Positions 16,465-24,496 of a stretch of 36,345 bases of DNA are shown here, piece by piece. This DNA is from Aureispira sp. (GTDB lineage: Bacteria > Bacteroidota > Bacteroidia > Chitinophagales > Saprospiraceae), in NCBI GenBank assembly GCA_024222455.1, contig JAAEPD010000466.1:1-36345 (forward strand). The letters are read 5' to 3'. The notes under the pieces were generated by a model. It made no database searches and was not told the DNA's origin. It saw only the letters and a list, made by a program, of their open reading frames with translations. Numbering within the stretch: position 1 is the stretch's first letter; each line of letters opens with the position of its first letter. A program made the translations under genes and the position numbers.

Positions 16465-16489
16465 TCTGCTATAAAATGTAGGTTTTGAT

Positions 16490-17896
16490 ATGTATAATAC
16501 TAAGTTAGGTCGACTGTTTAGGAGTTTGGATAAGAAAGAGCTTAAGCAATTTAAGTTATGGGTTGTATCTCCTGCACATAATAAACATCAAGATGTTTTA
16601 AAGTTTTTTGAATACCTGTGGTCTAGGCGTTATGTAAGTGTTTTGACTTTCCGGAAAAGTAGAGTGTTTAAACATCTTTATCCAGATAGAACTTATGATG
16701 ATTTGAGAATGCGGCATATTATGTCTTTGGGATTAGAATCGTTGCTAAATTTTGTCCGATATAATTTGCAGGTAAAAGAATCCATTCTTCCAAATGTTTC
16801 TTTGGCTAAAGACTTGCATGCTCGAAAATTAGATAAATTAGCTCAACAGTATTTGAAAAAAGCGACAAATGACCTTCAGGAGCAACCTTATCGTTCAGGA
16901 AATTATTATTTGGAATCCTTTCATTTAGAGGCCGAAGAGATGGAGCAAATTGGTACTCAGCACAGAATAGGAACCAATAACTTGCAGCAAATTAGTAATT
17001 CCTTGAGCCATTTTTTTATGGTGAATACCTTGCGTTATGCTTGTGTGCATTTGTCTCATCAAAATCTTAGAAAATCTGACTGTAAGATAGTCTTGTTAGG
17101 AGCTGTGTTGGATGAAATAGAAAAAGGGGATTATAGCGATAATCCTGCTGTTATGGTTTATTATTATACCTATAAGGCGCTTGAAGAACCAGAGACGGAG
17201 TCTTATTTTGGCGACTTGAAGCGCTATTTATTGAATAATGCCAACTGTTTTTCCCTAAAAGAGTATAAGAACCTTTTTTTGCAGGCTCTTAACTATTGTA
17301 TCAAGCGTTTGAATATTGGTGGAGAAACTTATATCCGAGAGGCATTTGAACTGTATAGGGATGGATTGGATAAAGAGGTGTTGTTTGATGGAGAAATATT
17401 GAGCTCATTTGCCTACAAAAATATAGTTGCATTGGGGTTGAGATTGGGTGAATTTGATTGGGTGACTCAGTTTATCCCAGAATATGCAAATTATTTAGAT
17501 GGGGAAAATAGGGACTCTTATGTTCATTACAATACAGCTCGGTTGCACTTTGCACAGGGAGATTATAAAACTTCTCTTTCTTTGTTGGCGCAAACAGAAT
17601 ATGATGACGTATTCATGAATATGGATGCAAAAGTGATGCAGCTAAAGATTTATTATGAGGAGAAAGAGTATGAAGTTTTAGATTCTTTATTGCAGAGTTT
17701 TACAGTGTTTTTGCAACGCAAAAACATAATAGGGTACCATAAAGAACATTATAAAAATGTGATCTTTTTTATTAAAAAACTATTGCTACTGCATCGAAAT
17801 GACCAAGAGGCAAAAACATTGTTGAAGCAACAAATAGAAGAGACAAAGCCTTTGGGAGAAAAGCCCTGGCTCCTCAAACAACTAAAATCTGTTTAA
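16490..17896 (+). CDS. Helical-repeat (TPR-like) cytoplasmic protein of unknown function
   Basis: 468 residues, no signal or membrane segment, almost entirely helical, with amphipathic helix pairs resembling TPR/alpha-solenoid repeats. The C-terminal half (about 330-450) has the clearest units, for example NTARLHFAQGDYKTSLSLLAQ and KIYYEEKEYEVLDSLLQS. The N-terminal start (a LFRSLDKKELKQFK-like helix, then SP-H-K and YDD-RMRHIMS) is a signature I know from a family of uncharacterised proteins in Saprospiraceae-like genomes. A scaffold or regulator role is plausible but unproven. It converges on the vWA gene with only 7 bases between stops and no hairpin. Confidence 0.78.
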   Translation: MYNTKLGRLFRSLDKKELKQFKLWVVSPAHNKHQDVLKFFEYLWSRRYVSVLTFRKSRVFKHLYPDRTYDDLRMRHIMSLGLESLLNFVRYNLQVKESILPNVSLAKDLHARKLDKLAQQYLKKATNDLQEQPYRSGNYYLESFHLEAEEMEQIGTQHRIGTNNLQQISNSLSHFFMVNTLRYACVHLSHQNLRKSDCKIVLLGAVLDEIEKGDYSDNPAVMVYYYTYKALEEPETESYFGDLKRYLLNNANCFSLKEYKNLFLQALNYCIKRLNIGGETYIREAFELYRDGLDKEVLFDGEILSSFAYKNIVALGLRLGEFDWVTQFIPEYANYLDGENRDSYVHYNTARLHFAQGDYKTSLSLLAQTEYDDVFMNMDAKVMQLKIYYEEKEYEVLDSLLQSFTVFLQRKNIIGYHKEHYKNVIFFIKKLLLLHRNDQEAKTLLKQQIEETKPLGEKPWLLKQLKSV

Positions 17897-17903
17897 AGTT
17901 TGT

Positions 17904-19760
17904 TTATTTTTGTCTCAAAAACTGCTTGTTTCTAAGGATGTAAGTATTGCCATCAATATAAATTTTATCACCATTCTTTTTCTTACTCAAGTCCCAAATG
18001 TCTTGTTTGAGGGTGTGTATAGAACCACCAGTTCTATGGGCAATAGTTAGGTATTGCTCGTTGATCTCAGCCTTATGTCCAGCATAGAAATTATTAGGAT
18101 CTTCAGCTCCACAAAGTACGATTCGGATAGGAATGTTGACTTGATCAAGCAAAGCCATATCTCTAACAGCACTATAACAATCCACTATCAGCACCAGTTC
18201 TTTAGTTCCTTTTTCTTTAGCCCCGACTAATGCAGCTTCTATATCATTTTCGGGTGGTTCTCCGCCACCCAAACCATTTTTCATGCCTATTTGCATCGTT
18301 TCTATAAGTTTGGGCATATCACCCCAGCTTCCTTTACATGTGTAAATTCCACCTGTAGAGCCTACTTTTTTTGCACTAGCCATTTTGCTATCACCATCAT
18401 TAAAGAATACATAGAAAGTTTGTTCTCCATGCCTTAGGTTGAGTGCATGCCAAATCAAAACTTCCTCCATATAAGGACTCATACTCTGAGTGATATCTGT
18501 AACAATGACTTTGCCTTTCCATTTTTCTTTGAGCCTAAATAGGGTAGAGAGTACAGGTTTTTTGTTTTTTTTTAAGAAATTTGGATCATGTTTTATAGAG
18601 CGCTTGCAAATTTCAGCTTTAGCTTCTATCTCTTTACGTATTCTAAATGTTTTTCTTTTGAAAGAGATTGGATGATCATTCTTTGCTATGTCTTCTATCT
18701 CTTTTTCAATTTGCTCTGTTTTTGCATTTTTTATAGAGTCTAAAAGACGTTCCAATTCTTTTTCTTGAGCTTTTGCAATAGAGTCACGAGCAGCAGAAAT
18801 CTCTTCTTGGATTCGTTGTCGCTCATCCCATTCTGTTGTGGTCATAGACTGGTAATGAATATCATGCTCTACTATACTAAATCCGGGATCTAATTTCACC
18901 TCCAGTTGTTGGAAATGATCATTGAATGAAGTGCTAAGTGTGTATCGTGCATTGAGCGGGACTAAAAGTTGAGCAATCCCATATTTATTAGTTGTGCATT
19001 CAAGTGTCTCTCTTGTTTCTATGTTTTGTGCTACAAAAACTTCATTGGCTTGGGGTTTACCTTCCAAGTCTCTAAAATGGAAGTTAAGTAAACCTTTGCC
19101 CATCATAGGAAATATGTCTTTGCCAGGAATACGTTCAAATAATATTTTTTCTTCCCAAAAAGCGTACATACGTTTAGGTATACTAAACTTGCAATAATTG
19201 GGAGCATTCTTGAAGCTAACACTATAACTGGCCCCAATAGATAGGGCTAGTTCTCCGATTCCAGACTTATTGGTTGTGCAAAAGTGTTTTTTATTGGTGC
19301 TTAGATTTGTGATCGTTAGCTTTTCTCTTTTGTTGAATGCAGATCCATCCGATTTTAATAAAAGAATTTTTGCAGGAATGTCAACTAGTTCATAGCCCTT
19401 GTTTGTTGGAGGAAGATAGGGAACTGGTACTTCTCTGCGTTGATATGGCAAAGCAGGTACTTCTATTGTGGCATAATTTCTCCAACCTTTAAAATGTAGG
19501 TTATAAATATCTCCAACAGGCAACAAGATTGCAGCCTTGCCTTCGCTGTTTGTTGTTAAAGGGAAAGTTTCCTTAGTGCTTTGGCTACTGATTCCAAAAC
19601 TTTGTTTTACGATAGGTTCTAGTGTAGTAGGATGATGTAAGACAAAAGTTATAACTGCCTTTTCTTCAGTTGGCATTAGTTTTGGTTGTGCATAGATGCA
19701 AGTGCCCAATAATAATAAAAATATTGTGTAAATAATGTTATAATGTTGGGTTGTGTTCAT
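17904..19760 (-). CDS. Secreted von Willebrand factor A protein with three Cna-B-like N-terminal modules
   Basis: 618 residues. Signal peptide 1-24 (ending YAQ). Three related beta modules follow, each with a Thr-Thr-Asn-x-x-Gly core (TTN at 69-71, 162-164 and 256-258) and a following hydrophobic strand, resembling carboxypeptidase-regulatory or Cna-B folds. Residues 308-362 form a charged coiled coil rich in E, K and R. The vWA domain covers about 416-590 with a MIDAS-like D422-I-T-Q-S426 (DxTxS rather than DxSxS), an ENDIEAAL block, and D527 in LIVDCYS. This suggests metal-dependent adhesion or a scaffold in the periplasm or on the surface. Monocistronic; its leader carries GACTAAACAAAC. 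Confidence 0.82.
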   Translation of the reverse strand: MNTTQHYNIIYTIFLLLLGTCIYAQPKLMPTEEKAVITFVLHHPTTLEPIVKQSFGISSQSTKETFPLTTNSEGKAAILLPVGDIYNLHFKGWRNYATIEVPALPYQRREVPVPYLPPTNKGYELVDIPAKILLLKSDGSAFNKREKLTITNLSTNKKHFCTTNKSGIGELALSIGASYSVSFKNAPNYCKFSIPKRMYAFWEEKILFERIPGKDIFPMMGKGLLNFHFRDLEGKPQANEVFVAQNIETRETLECTTNKYGIAQLLVPLNARYTLSTSFNDHFQQLEVKLDPGFSIVEHDIHYQSMTTTEWDERQRIQEEISAARDSIAKAQEKELERLLDSIKNAKTEQIEKEIEDIAKNDHPISFKRKTFRIRKEIEAKAEICKRSIKHDPNFLKKNKKPVLSTLFRLKEKWKGKVIVTDITQSMSPYMEEVLIWHALNLRHGEQTFYVFFNDGDSKMASAKKVGSTGGIYTCKGSWGDMPKLIETMQIGMKNGLGGGEPPENDIEAALVGAKEKGTKELVLIVDCYSAVRDMALLDQVNIPIRIVLCGAEDPNNFYAGHKAEINEQYLTIAHRTGGSIHTLKQDIWDLSKKKNGDKIYIDGNTYILRNKQFLRQK

Positions 19761-19771
19761 GGACGACTTAT

Positions 19772-19828
19772 GTTTGTTTAGTCAAGTTGATAGTTTAGGG
19801 GCACATAAATTTGTAAACGACAAATCTA
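19772..19828 (-). promoter_or_regulatory. Promoter and leader of the vWA gene
   Basis: On the minus strand TAGATTTG (19821-19828) matches TAnnTTTG, and GACTAAACAAAC (19772-19783) lies 11 bases before the ATG. The same 12-mer occurs before the gene starting at 26462. The remaining divergent region to 20146 (about 320 bases) is AT-rich with short inverted A/T repeats near 19965-20000 and no gene. Confidence 0.45.
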
Positions 19829-20146
19829 TAGTGAATAGTTTCCATATATAATATAAGATATTTGTTATATACAGAACAACTAAATCATTAGGTTTAATGC
19901 AATAACCTTAAAAGATATTGCGTTATTAACGTGAAATTTTGCATTTTGTGAACAGAAAAGCCATTTTTTTTGAAATTCAAAAACTAAGTTTTCAAAAATT
20001 TTATGGTTAAACAAATTTGTATGTTATAAACAAAAGTAGTATTTTGACGTACAATAAGGAGAGATGAGGAGAATTATTGAAGTGACAGTTGTAGCAAAAA
20101 GAAAACATCCTAACTTAACAAAAACAACCATTAACACTTAATAAAA

Positions 20147-20572
20147 ATGAAATTAACGCTCTATATATTATTAAGTAGCTTATTTGCCTTCCAAGCAGTA
20201 GGTCAAGATAACTCGACAGCCTCTGTAAATACCTCTAACAAACAATTAAACACAGAAAATAATACTGATGACATCGATTGGGCTAATTTTGAGTTAGAAC
20301 TAACTGATGTAAATGATGAATGGACTTTCCATACAGATCAAGATTTGAGATTATTGTATATAGATTTTGAAGCATTGGGTGGCAAAATGAGTCATTTGGT
20401 GATCAAAAGCAACAATAATACTATTCTAATGGAAGAAGATCATTTATTTGACTTACCTGCGAACACTATATATGAAGTAAATTTGCAAAAGTTAGAAAAA
20501 GGTAGTTATTTTGTAGAGTTGCATACATTTACTGATGATGTGATAAAAGAAGAGATTCAACTACAAAAATAG
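20147..20572 (+). CDS. Small secreted beta-rich protein, sorting-tail-like
   Basis: 141 residues: signal peptide 1-20 (ending AVGQ), a polar Asn/Thr/Ser linker, then one beta-sandwich-like domain (about 48-141). Its end (LEKGSYFVELHTFTDD, then KEEIQLQK) has the rhythm of a T9SS type A tail (L-x-x-G-x-Y-x-V ... K-x-x-x-x-K), but the YPNP entry motif is absent. It may be a stand-alone relative of that fold. Its stop lies 6 bases before the HU/SPOR gene, so the two are co-transcribed. Confidence 0.72.
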   Translation: MKLTLYILLSSLFAFQAVGQDNSTASVNTSNKQLNTENNTDDIDWANFELELTDVNDEWTFHTDQDLRLLYIDFEALGGKMSHLVIKSNNNTILMEEDHLFDLPANTIYEVNLQKLEKGSYFVELHTFTDDVIKEEIQLQK

Positions 20573-20578
20573 ACAACC

Positions 20579-21676
20579 TTGAACTTAGCAAAACATATAG
20601 AAGACTTATTGTATATCAACGATTGTGTTATCGTGCCTAAAATAGGTGGGTTTATAACACAATATCAGTCTTCCTCAATCGATTTTATAGAGAATCAAAT
20701 ACATCCTCCACAAAAGAGCGTTACATTCAATCCTAAATTGATTAACAATGATGGATTGTTGGTTAATTATATTGCTCAAAAAGAGCATATTTCTTACCCT
20801 ATAGCAGCAAAAAAAGTAGAAGCTTTTGCTGATCATTTAGAAAATACATTATTGCAGAAATCATTCATTTACCTAGAAAATGTGGGTAAGTTGTTTTTTA
20901 ATGAGGATGCAAAAATTGAATTCATACCAGATCCAACCAATTTTTTTAGAGATTCTTATGCATTGACAGTTGTAGATTGTTATCCAATACTACGCTCTAA
21001 AGAATATTTGAAAAAACAAGCTGCTGCTACAGCTTTAGTTTCTCGTTCGAGAGGCTCATTGGTTGCAACTTTAGTAAATAATAAAACTCGTGTAGCCGCT
21101 GCCTCTGTAGCGTTACTAGTGGTTATGACTTTGCCATTCCTGTTTGGTCACCTTTGGCAAAACAATGGCACTTCTTCTAATAATGTGCAAAACGCATCAG
21201 TTTTACCATCTTTATCTAGCCAAACGCCAGCAGATGATGTTTCTGATAAGGAGGATAGAACACCTTTGCCAAATATAGCAGAGCTTAATGCTACTACAAT
21301 AGATGACTCTGAGTCTAAGGAAGATGAACCTGTTGTAGAAGAGAAGAAAGAAGAAACTCCAGTTGAGGTAGCTGAAGAAGTAAAAACAGAAGAGGCTAAA
21401 GCAATCACAGATAAGAACGATCCTTTAGTGAGTAATGATGACTATAAGGATACTAAAACTTATATTATCATTGTTGGAGCTTTTAGCAATAAAGGATATG
21501 CTAATAGAATGATTACTCGATTAGAGAAAGCAGGCTATTTCCCAGACCACACCATGACTCCAAGTGGAATGCATCGTATTGGTGTACAAATCACTTGTGC
21601 TAACAACGAGTTAAGTGATCAATTAGGTGATATTCGTTCTGAGTTTAATAAGAAAGCTTGGGTTTTAACGAATTAG
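20579..21676 (+). CDS. HU (CCDC81-type) domain plus SPOR domain membrane protein
   Basis: 365 residues. An N-terminal HU/CCDC81-like DNA-binding-fold region (about 1-135; IVPKIGGFITQY, then NPKLINNDGLLVNYIA and LENVGKLFF) lies on the cytoplasmic side. One membrane helix follows (about 172-190), an acidic Glu/Val/Pro linker (about 195-285), and a C-terminal SPOR domain (about 290-365; YIIIVGAFSNKGYANRM) that would bind denuded peptidoglycan at division sites. Known family: Bacteroidota HU-SPOR proteins. Start is a TTG at 20579-20581: the in-frame codon two positions upstream is the stop of the preceding gene, so no earlier start exists. It overlaps the convergent gene by 12 bases. Confidence 0.87.
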   Translation: MNLAKHIEDLLYINDCVIVPKIGGFITQYQSSSIDFIENQIHPPQKSVTFNPKLINNDGLLVNYIAQKEHISYPIAAKKVEAFADHLENTLLQKSFIYLENVGKLFFNEDAKIEFIPDPTNFFRDSYALTVVDCYPILRSKEYLKKQAAATALVSRSRGSLVATLVNNKTRVAAASVALLVVMTLPFLFGHLWQNNGTSSNNVQNASVLPSLSSQTPADDVSDKEDRTPLPNIAELNATTIDDSESKEDEPVVEEKKEETPVEVAEEVKTEEAKAITDKNDPLVSNDDYKDTKTYIIIVGAFSNKGYANRMITRLEKAGYFPDHTMTPSGMHRIGVQITCANNELSDQLGDIRSEFNKKAWVLTN

Positions 21677-22384
21677 GGTTTTATCCTCTCGCCAGCCACC
21701 AAATAACAAGGCAATTATCAATATCAAACAATCAGCTATAGGTTTTACTATAGTGAGAACTAATGCAATTATGCTACCTAAAAGCCATGCCCAAATAGGA
21801 GGTCTTTTAGGAGAATTCGAGTTTTTGATAACCAACTTAGGTGCTTGTTGGAATAGATAACTACTATCGTCTGCATTTCTATAATGATGGAAGTTTTCCC
21901 CAAAAATAGATTCATGGTCATAAGCAGGAATTTCCATTTCATGATAGCGATAAGCTTGATAACCAACCTCTTTTCGGTTTACCCCTTTTTTTAAGAAAGT
22001 TTGTACCCATTTTGCAAAATACCAACCTAAATAATAGCGTATAAAGCGTCTGAAAAAACCTAAACCCCAACCCTTTTTATTCATACTGGCCATATCCTCA
22101 TATTGTAAGACATGAAATGCTTCATGAACTAAGGTACACGTACTTATAAATGTATTGGGCTTGTAGGATTTGAAATATATATTGATATATTTTCCGCTAT
22201 AACTGTGTGGTAAAGCAGTCGCTATTGCAAAACTTTTTAGCATATACCAAGGCATATTTCTATAATAACGCACATATTCCCAGTCAACAGTAGGATACAT
22301 TTTTTGTAGTAGTTCCTGTTCTTTCTGATCGAGCTTTAGGCGCTGAGGGAAGATACCTTTGTATAATTTTTGGGCAAATTGCAA
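21665..22384 (-). CDS. HExxH zincin-like protein with C-terminal membrane segments
   Basis: 239 residues. A zinc-protease-like H87-E88-A-F-H91 follows a strand (TFISTCTLVHEAFHVLQYEDM), and a later EMEIPAYDHE could supply the third ligand. The geometry resembles small DUF4157-like metalloprotease domains found across bacterial effectors. The C-terminal region (about 193-232) has one or two membrane segments. No signal peptide is visible, so the motif probably faces the cytoplasm. Activity is unproven. It lies 31 bases after the K+ channel gene, probably in the same operon, and its 3' end overlaps the HU/SPOR gene by 12 bases. Confidence 0.75.
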   Translation of the reverse strand: MQFAQKLYKGIFPQRLKLDQKEQELLQKMYPTVDWEYVRYYRNMPWYMLKSFAIATALPHSYSGKYINIYFKSYKPNTFISTCTLVHEAFHVLQYEDMASMNKKGWGLGFFRRFIRYYLGWYFAKWVQTFLKKGVNRKEVGYQAYRYHEMEIPAYDHESIFGENFHHYRNADDSSYLFQQAPKLVIKNSNSPKRPPIWAWLLGSIIALVLTIVKPIADCLILIIALLFGGWREDKTLIR

Positions 22385-22415
22385 TGGATAGTATTAATTG
22401 AACTTAGAAAAAAAA

Positions 22416-23483
22416 TTAAGAAATTACTAATGTTTCAAAAGCTTGAAGTTGATTCATGTCACCCAAGATAACTAAACTCATTCCTTTGTTTATCTGAACT
22501 TCAGGTCCAGGGTTAACGCTATAATGACCATCTTTGTGTCGAACACCTATTATATTAACACCTGTGTGTTGTCTAAAGTTAAGATCTCGAATACTCTTAC
22601 CTTTGAATTTGTCTTTGATATGAGAATATTCTACCTCCTTAAAATTGATAGCAACATCACCCATATTAGAGATTATATTAAAAAACTCAACTACATTAGG
22701 TTGGTGTATAAGCGTAGCCATATAAAACCCTCCAATTACCTCAGAAAGAACTACATAGTCTGCACCTGCACGCAACAGTTTTTTTTCTGCATTATGATCA
22801 GATGCTCTAGTTATAATACGCAAGCGAGGGTTGAGTTGTCGAGCCGTTAATACTGTATATACATTAAAGGCATCTTCTCCATAAGTGACTACAATAGCTT
22901 TAGCGTGTTCTATCCCTGCCTCTAGCAAGACTTGGTCATGTGTAGCATCACCTTCTAGAAATAGAAACTGCAAATCTCGTAAATCTTGAATGAGTGTAGG
23001 GTTTGGTTCTATTACTAAAAATGGAAGATCACTCTTTCGTAGTTCTTCTGATATCTGACGTCCATGACGTCCAAATCCACAAACAATAGTATGGTTTCTA
23101 AGTTGTTGTACTTTTTGATACACTTTGTAATCTTTTAAAAAAAGTCTTAATTCTCCTTCTATAATAAAGGTAGAAATAACTGAAATGGCATAAGCGAATA
23201 TACCTAAATTGAATATAATAAGAAAGGAGGCGAACATTTGGCCTACTTCTGACAAGGGTTTTACCTCTCCATAACCAACCGTAGATAAGGTAATAATGGT
23301 CATGTAAATGGCTTCTTGGACAGTATAGTCATCAATAGTTACAAAACCTACAATACCAATACAAATAGTGATAAGCAACAAAAAAACAGCTGTCAGAATA
23401 TTCTGAAGGTATTTGTTTACTCGTTTAAATCGCCGTTTTCGACTAATGTTTTGGTGATTAGGGTGTATAGAGTTGGGTAGCAT
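22416..23483 (-). CDS. Two-helix potassium channel with RCK (TrkA-N/TrkA-C) domain
   Basis: Inner-membrane K+ channel of the MthK/TrkA-gated type. Of 355 residues, helix 1 spans about 27-49 and helix 2 about 84-108, with the filter S67-T-V-G-Y-G72 between them. The RCK Rossmann fold starts at about 131 (G136-F-G138-R-H-G141) and carries the acidic nucleotide-binding end of strand 2 (VIEPNP). A TrkA-C-like region covers about 270-355. The four-subunit channel would be gated by a nucleotide or Ca2+; the ligand is not readable. It lies 54 bases after the MORN gene and 31 before the HExxH gene. Confidence 0.93.
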   Translation of the reverse strand: MLPNSIHPNHQNISRKRRFKRVNKYLQNILTAVFLLLITICIGIVGFVTIDDYTVQEAIYMTIITLSTVGYGEVKPLSEVGQMFASFLIIFNLGIFAYAISVISTFIIEGELRLFLKDYKVYQKVQQLRNHTIVCGFGRHGRQISEELRKSDLPFLVIEPNPTLIQDLRDLQFLFLEGDATHDQVLLEAGIEHAKAIVVTYGEDAFNVYTVLTARQLNPRLRIITRASDHNAEKKLLRAGADYVVLSEVIGGFYMATLIHQPNVVEFFNIISNMGDVAINFKEVEYSHIKDKFKGKSIRDLNFRQHTGVNIIGVRHKDGHYSVNPGPEVQINKGMSLVILGDMNQLQAFETLVIS

Positions 23484-23537
23484 TTATGGCAAGTATATGA
23501 TCAGTTTAATTTTTTTAAATAACAGTGAATAGGTTTT

Positions 23538-24371
23538 CTAACCAAGAAACCTTCCATTGTCCCAGTCCCCATCATCTACACGACCATTTGCATATGCAAA
23601 CACACCATAACCATTAAATTTATTAGATATAAAATTGCCTATGTATTTATCTCCATTTGCATAATAATAAGTGCCGTAACCAGTTCGCAAATCCTTGATC
23701 CAATCTCCCTCGTAGTGATCTCCAATAGAGAAAGTATAGACGCCATAGCCATTTTTTAGACCATCAGTCCAGTTACCTATGTATATATCACCCTTGCTGA
23801 AGTGATAAGTTCCTTGACCATGTATCTTACCGTTGAGCCAATATCCTTCATATTTGTCGCCACTAGGCCATTTCAGAATACCATAACCTGTACGTTTACC
23901 TTTTTTCCATTCACCAAGATAGATACTCTTGTTAGAATGGTAGTAATATTTGCCTACTCCATGTCTTAATCCGTCTTCATTGCTAGGGCCTAGGTATTTA
24001 TCTTGATTGTCATAATTGACTACATGGCTACTATCAACCTTCTTATCAAAGCTATCAAAATCAAGTGCTTGAATTTGATATTCTGCAGGGTTTTCGGTAG
24101 TCGAAGCTTCTCGTTGTTCTATTTCTCTATCTAAAGATTCTGCCGAAACAGCACCTGGTACATCAGGTTGTTGTTCAGGAGGTGTCTTCTTTTTGTCGTT
24201 TTTTGCTTTTTTTGCAAGCTCCTTTACTTTTTTGAGTACATCATTAGAGTAGTTATTATCTTCAGAAGGAGGTGGACTATAGGTAGACTTTTGGTAGATT
24301 TTTCTTTTCATTTCCCACCAACGGTAACCCAAAGCGCCTGCTAAAATAATAATTAGCCATGTCCACCACAT
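23538..24371 (-). CDS. Membrane-anchored MORN-repeat protein
   Basis: 277 residues: an N-terminal membrane helix (1-16), a charged low-complexity linker (about 20-125, Lys/Glu/Pro/Asp rich), then six full 23-residue MORN repeats and a partial seventh (about 127-277), each with the Y-x-G-x-W ... G-Y/H/Q-G pattern. MORN repeats act as scaffolds and may bind phospholipid or partner proteins. One repeat (YIGNF) has Phe for Trp. First gene of the minus-strand run MORN, K+ channel, HExxH protein, which suggests a membrane-associated complex, though this is inference. Confidence 0.88.
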   Translation of the reverse strand: MWWTWLIIILAGALGYRWWEMKRKIYQKSTYSPPPSEDNNYSNDVLKKVKELAKKAKNDKKKTPPEQQPDVPGAVSAESLDREIEQREASTTENPAEYQIQALDFDSFDKKVDSSHVVNYDNQDKYLGPSNEDGLRHGVGKYYYHSNKSIYLGEWKKGKRTGYGILKWPSGDKYEGYWLNGKIHGQGTYHFSKGDIYIGNWTDGLKNGYGVYTFSIGDHYEGDWIKDLRTGYGTYYYANGDKYIGNFISNKFNGYGVFAYANGRVDDGDWDNGRFLG

Positions 24372-24496
24372 AGTAATGATCTGTTTTATGAATGTATAAT
24401 AATATCTTTTAAATAAAAATAACTATACACAATATAACGAACTGTGTATAGTTACTGAAATCTTTAGACGACTACTTTTGCTAATATAGAAGCTAA

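Noticed and set aside
19761-20146. Possible small gene or riboswitch in the 386-base divergent gap
   Set aside because: No good open frame and no long paired stem; only AT-rich sequence with promoter-like elements.
23538-24371. MORN repeats as evidence for eukaryotic gene transfer
   Set aside because: MORN proteins are common in Bacteroidota and base usage matches the neighbours.
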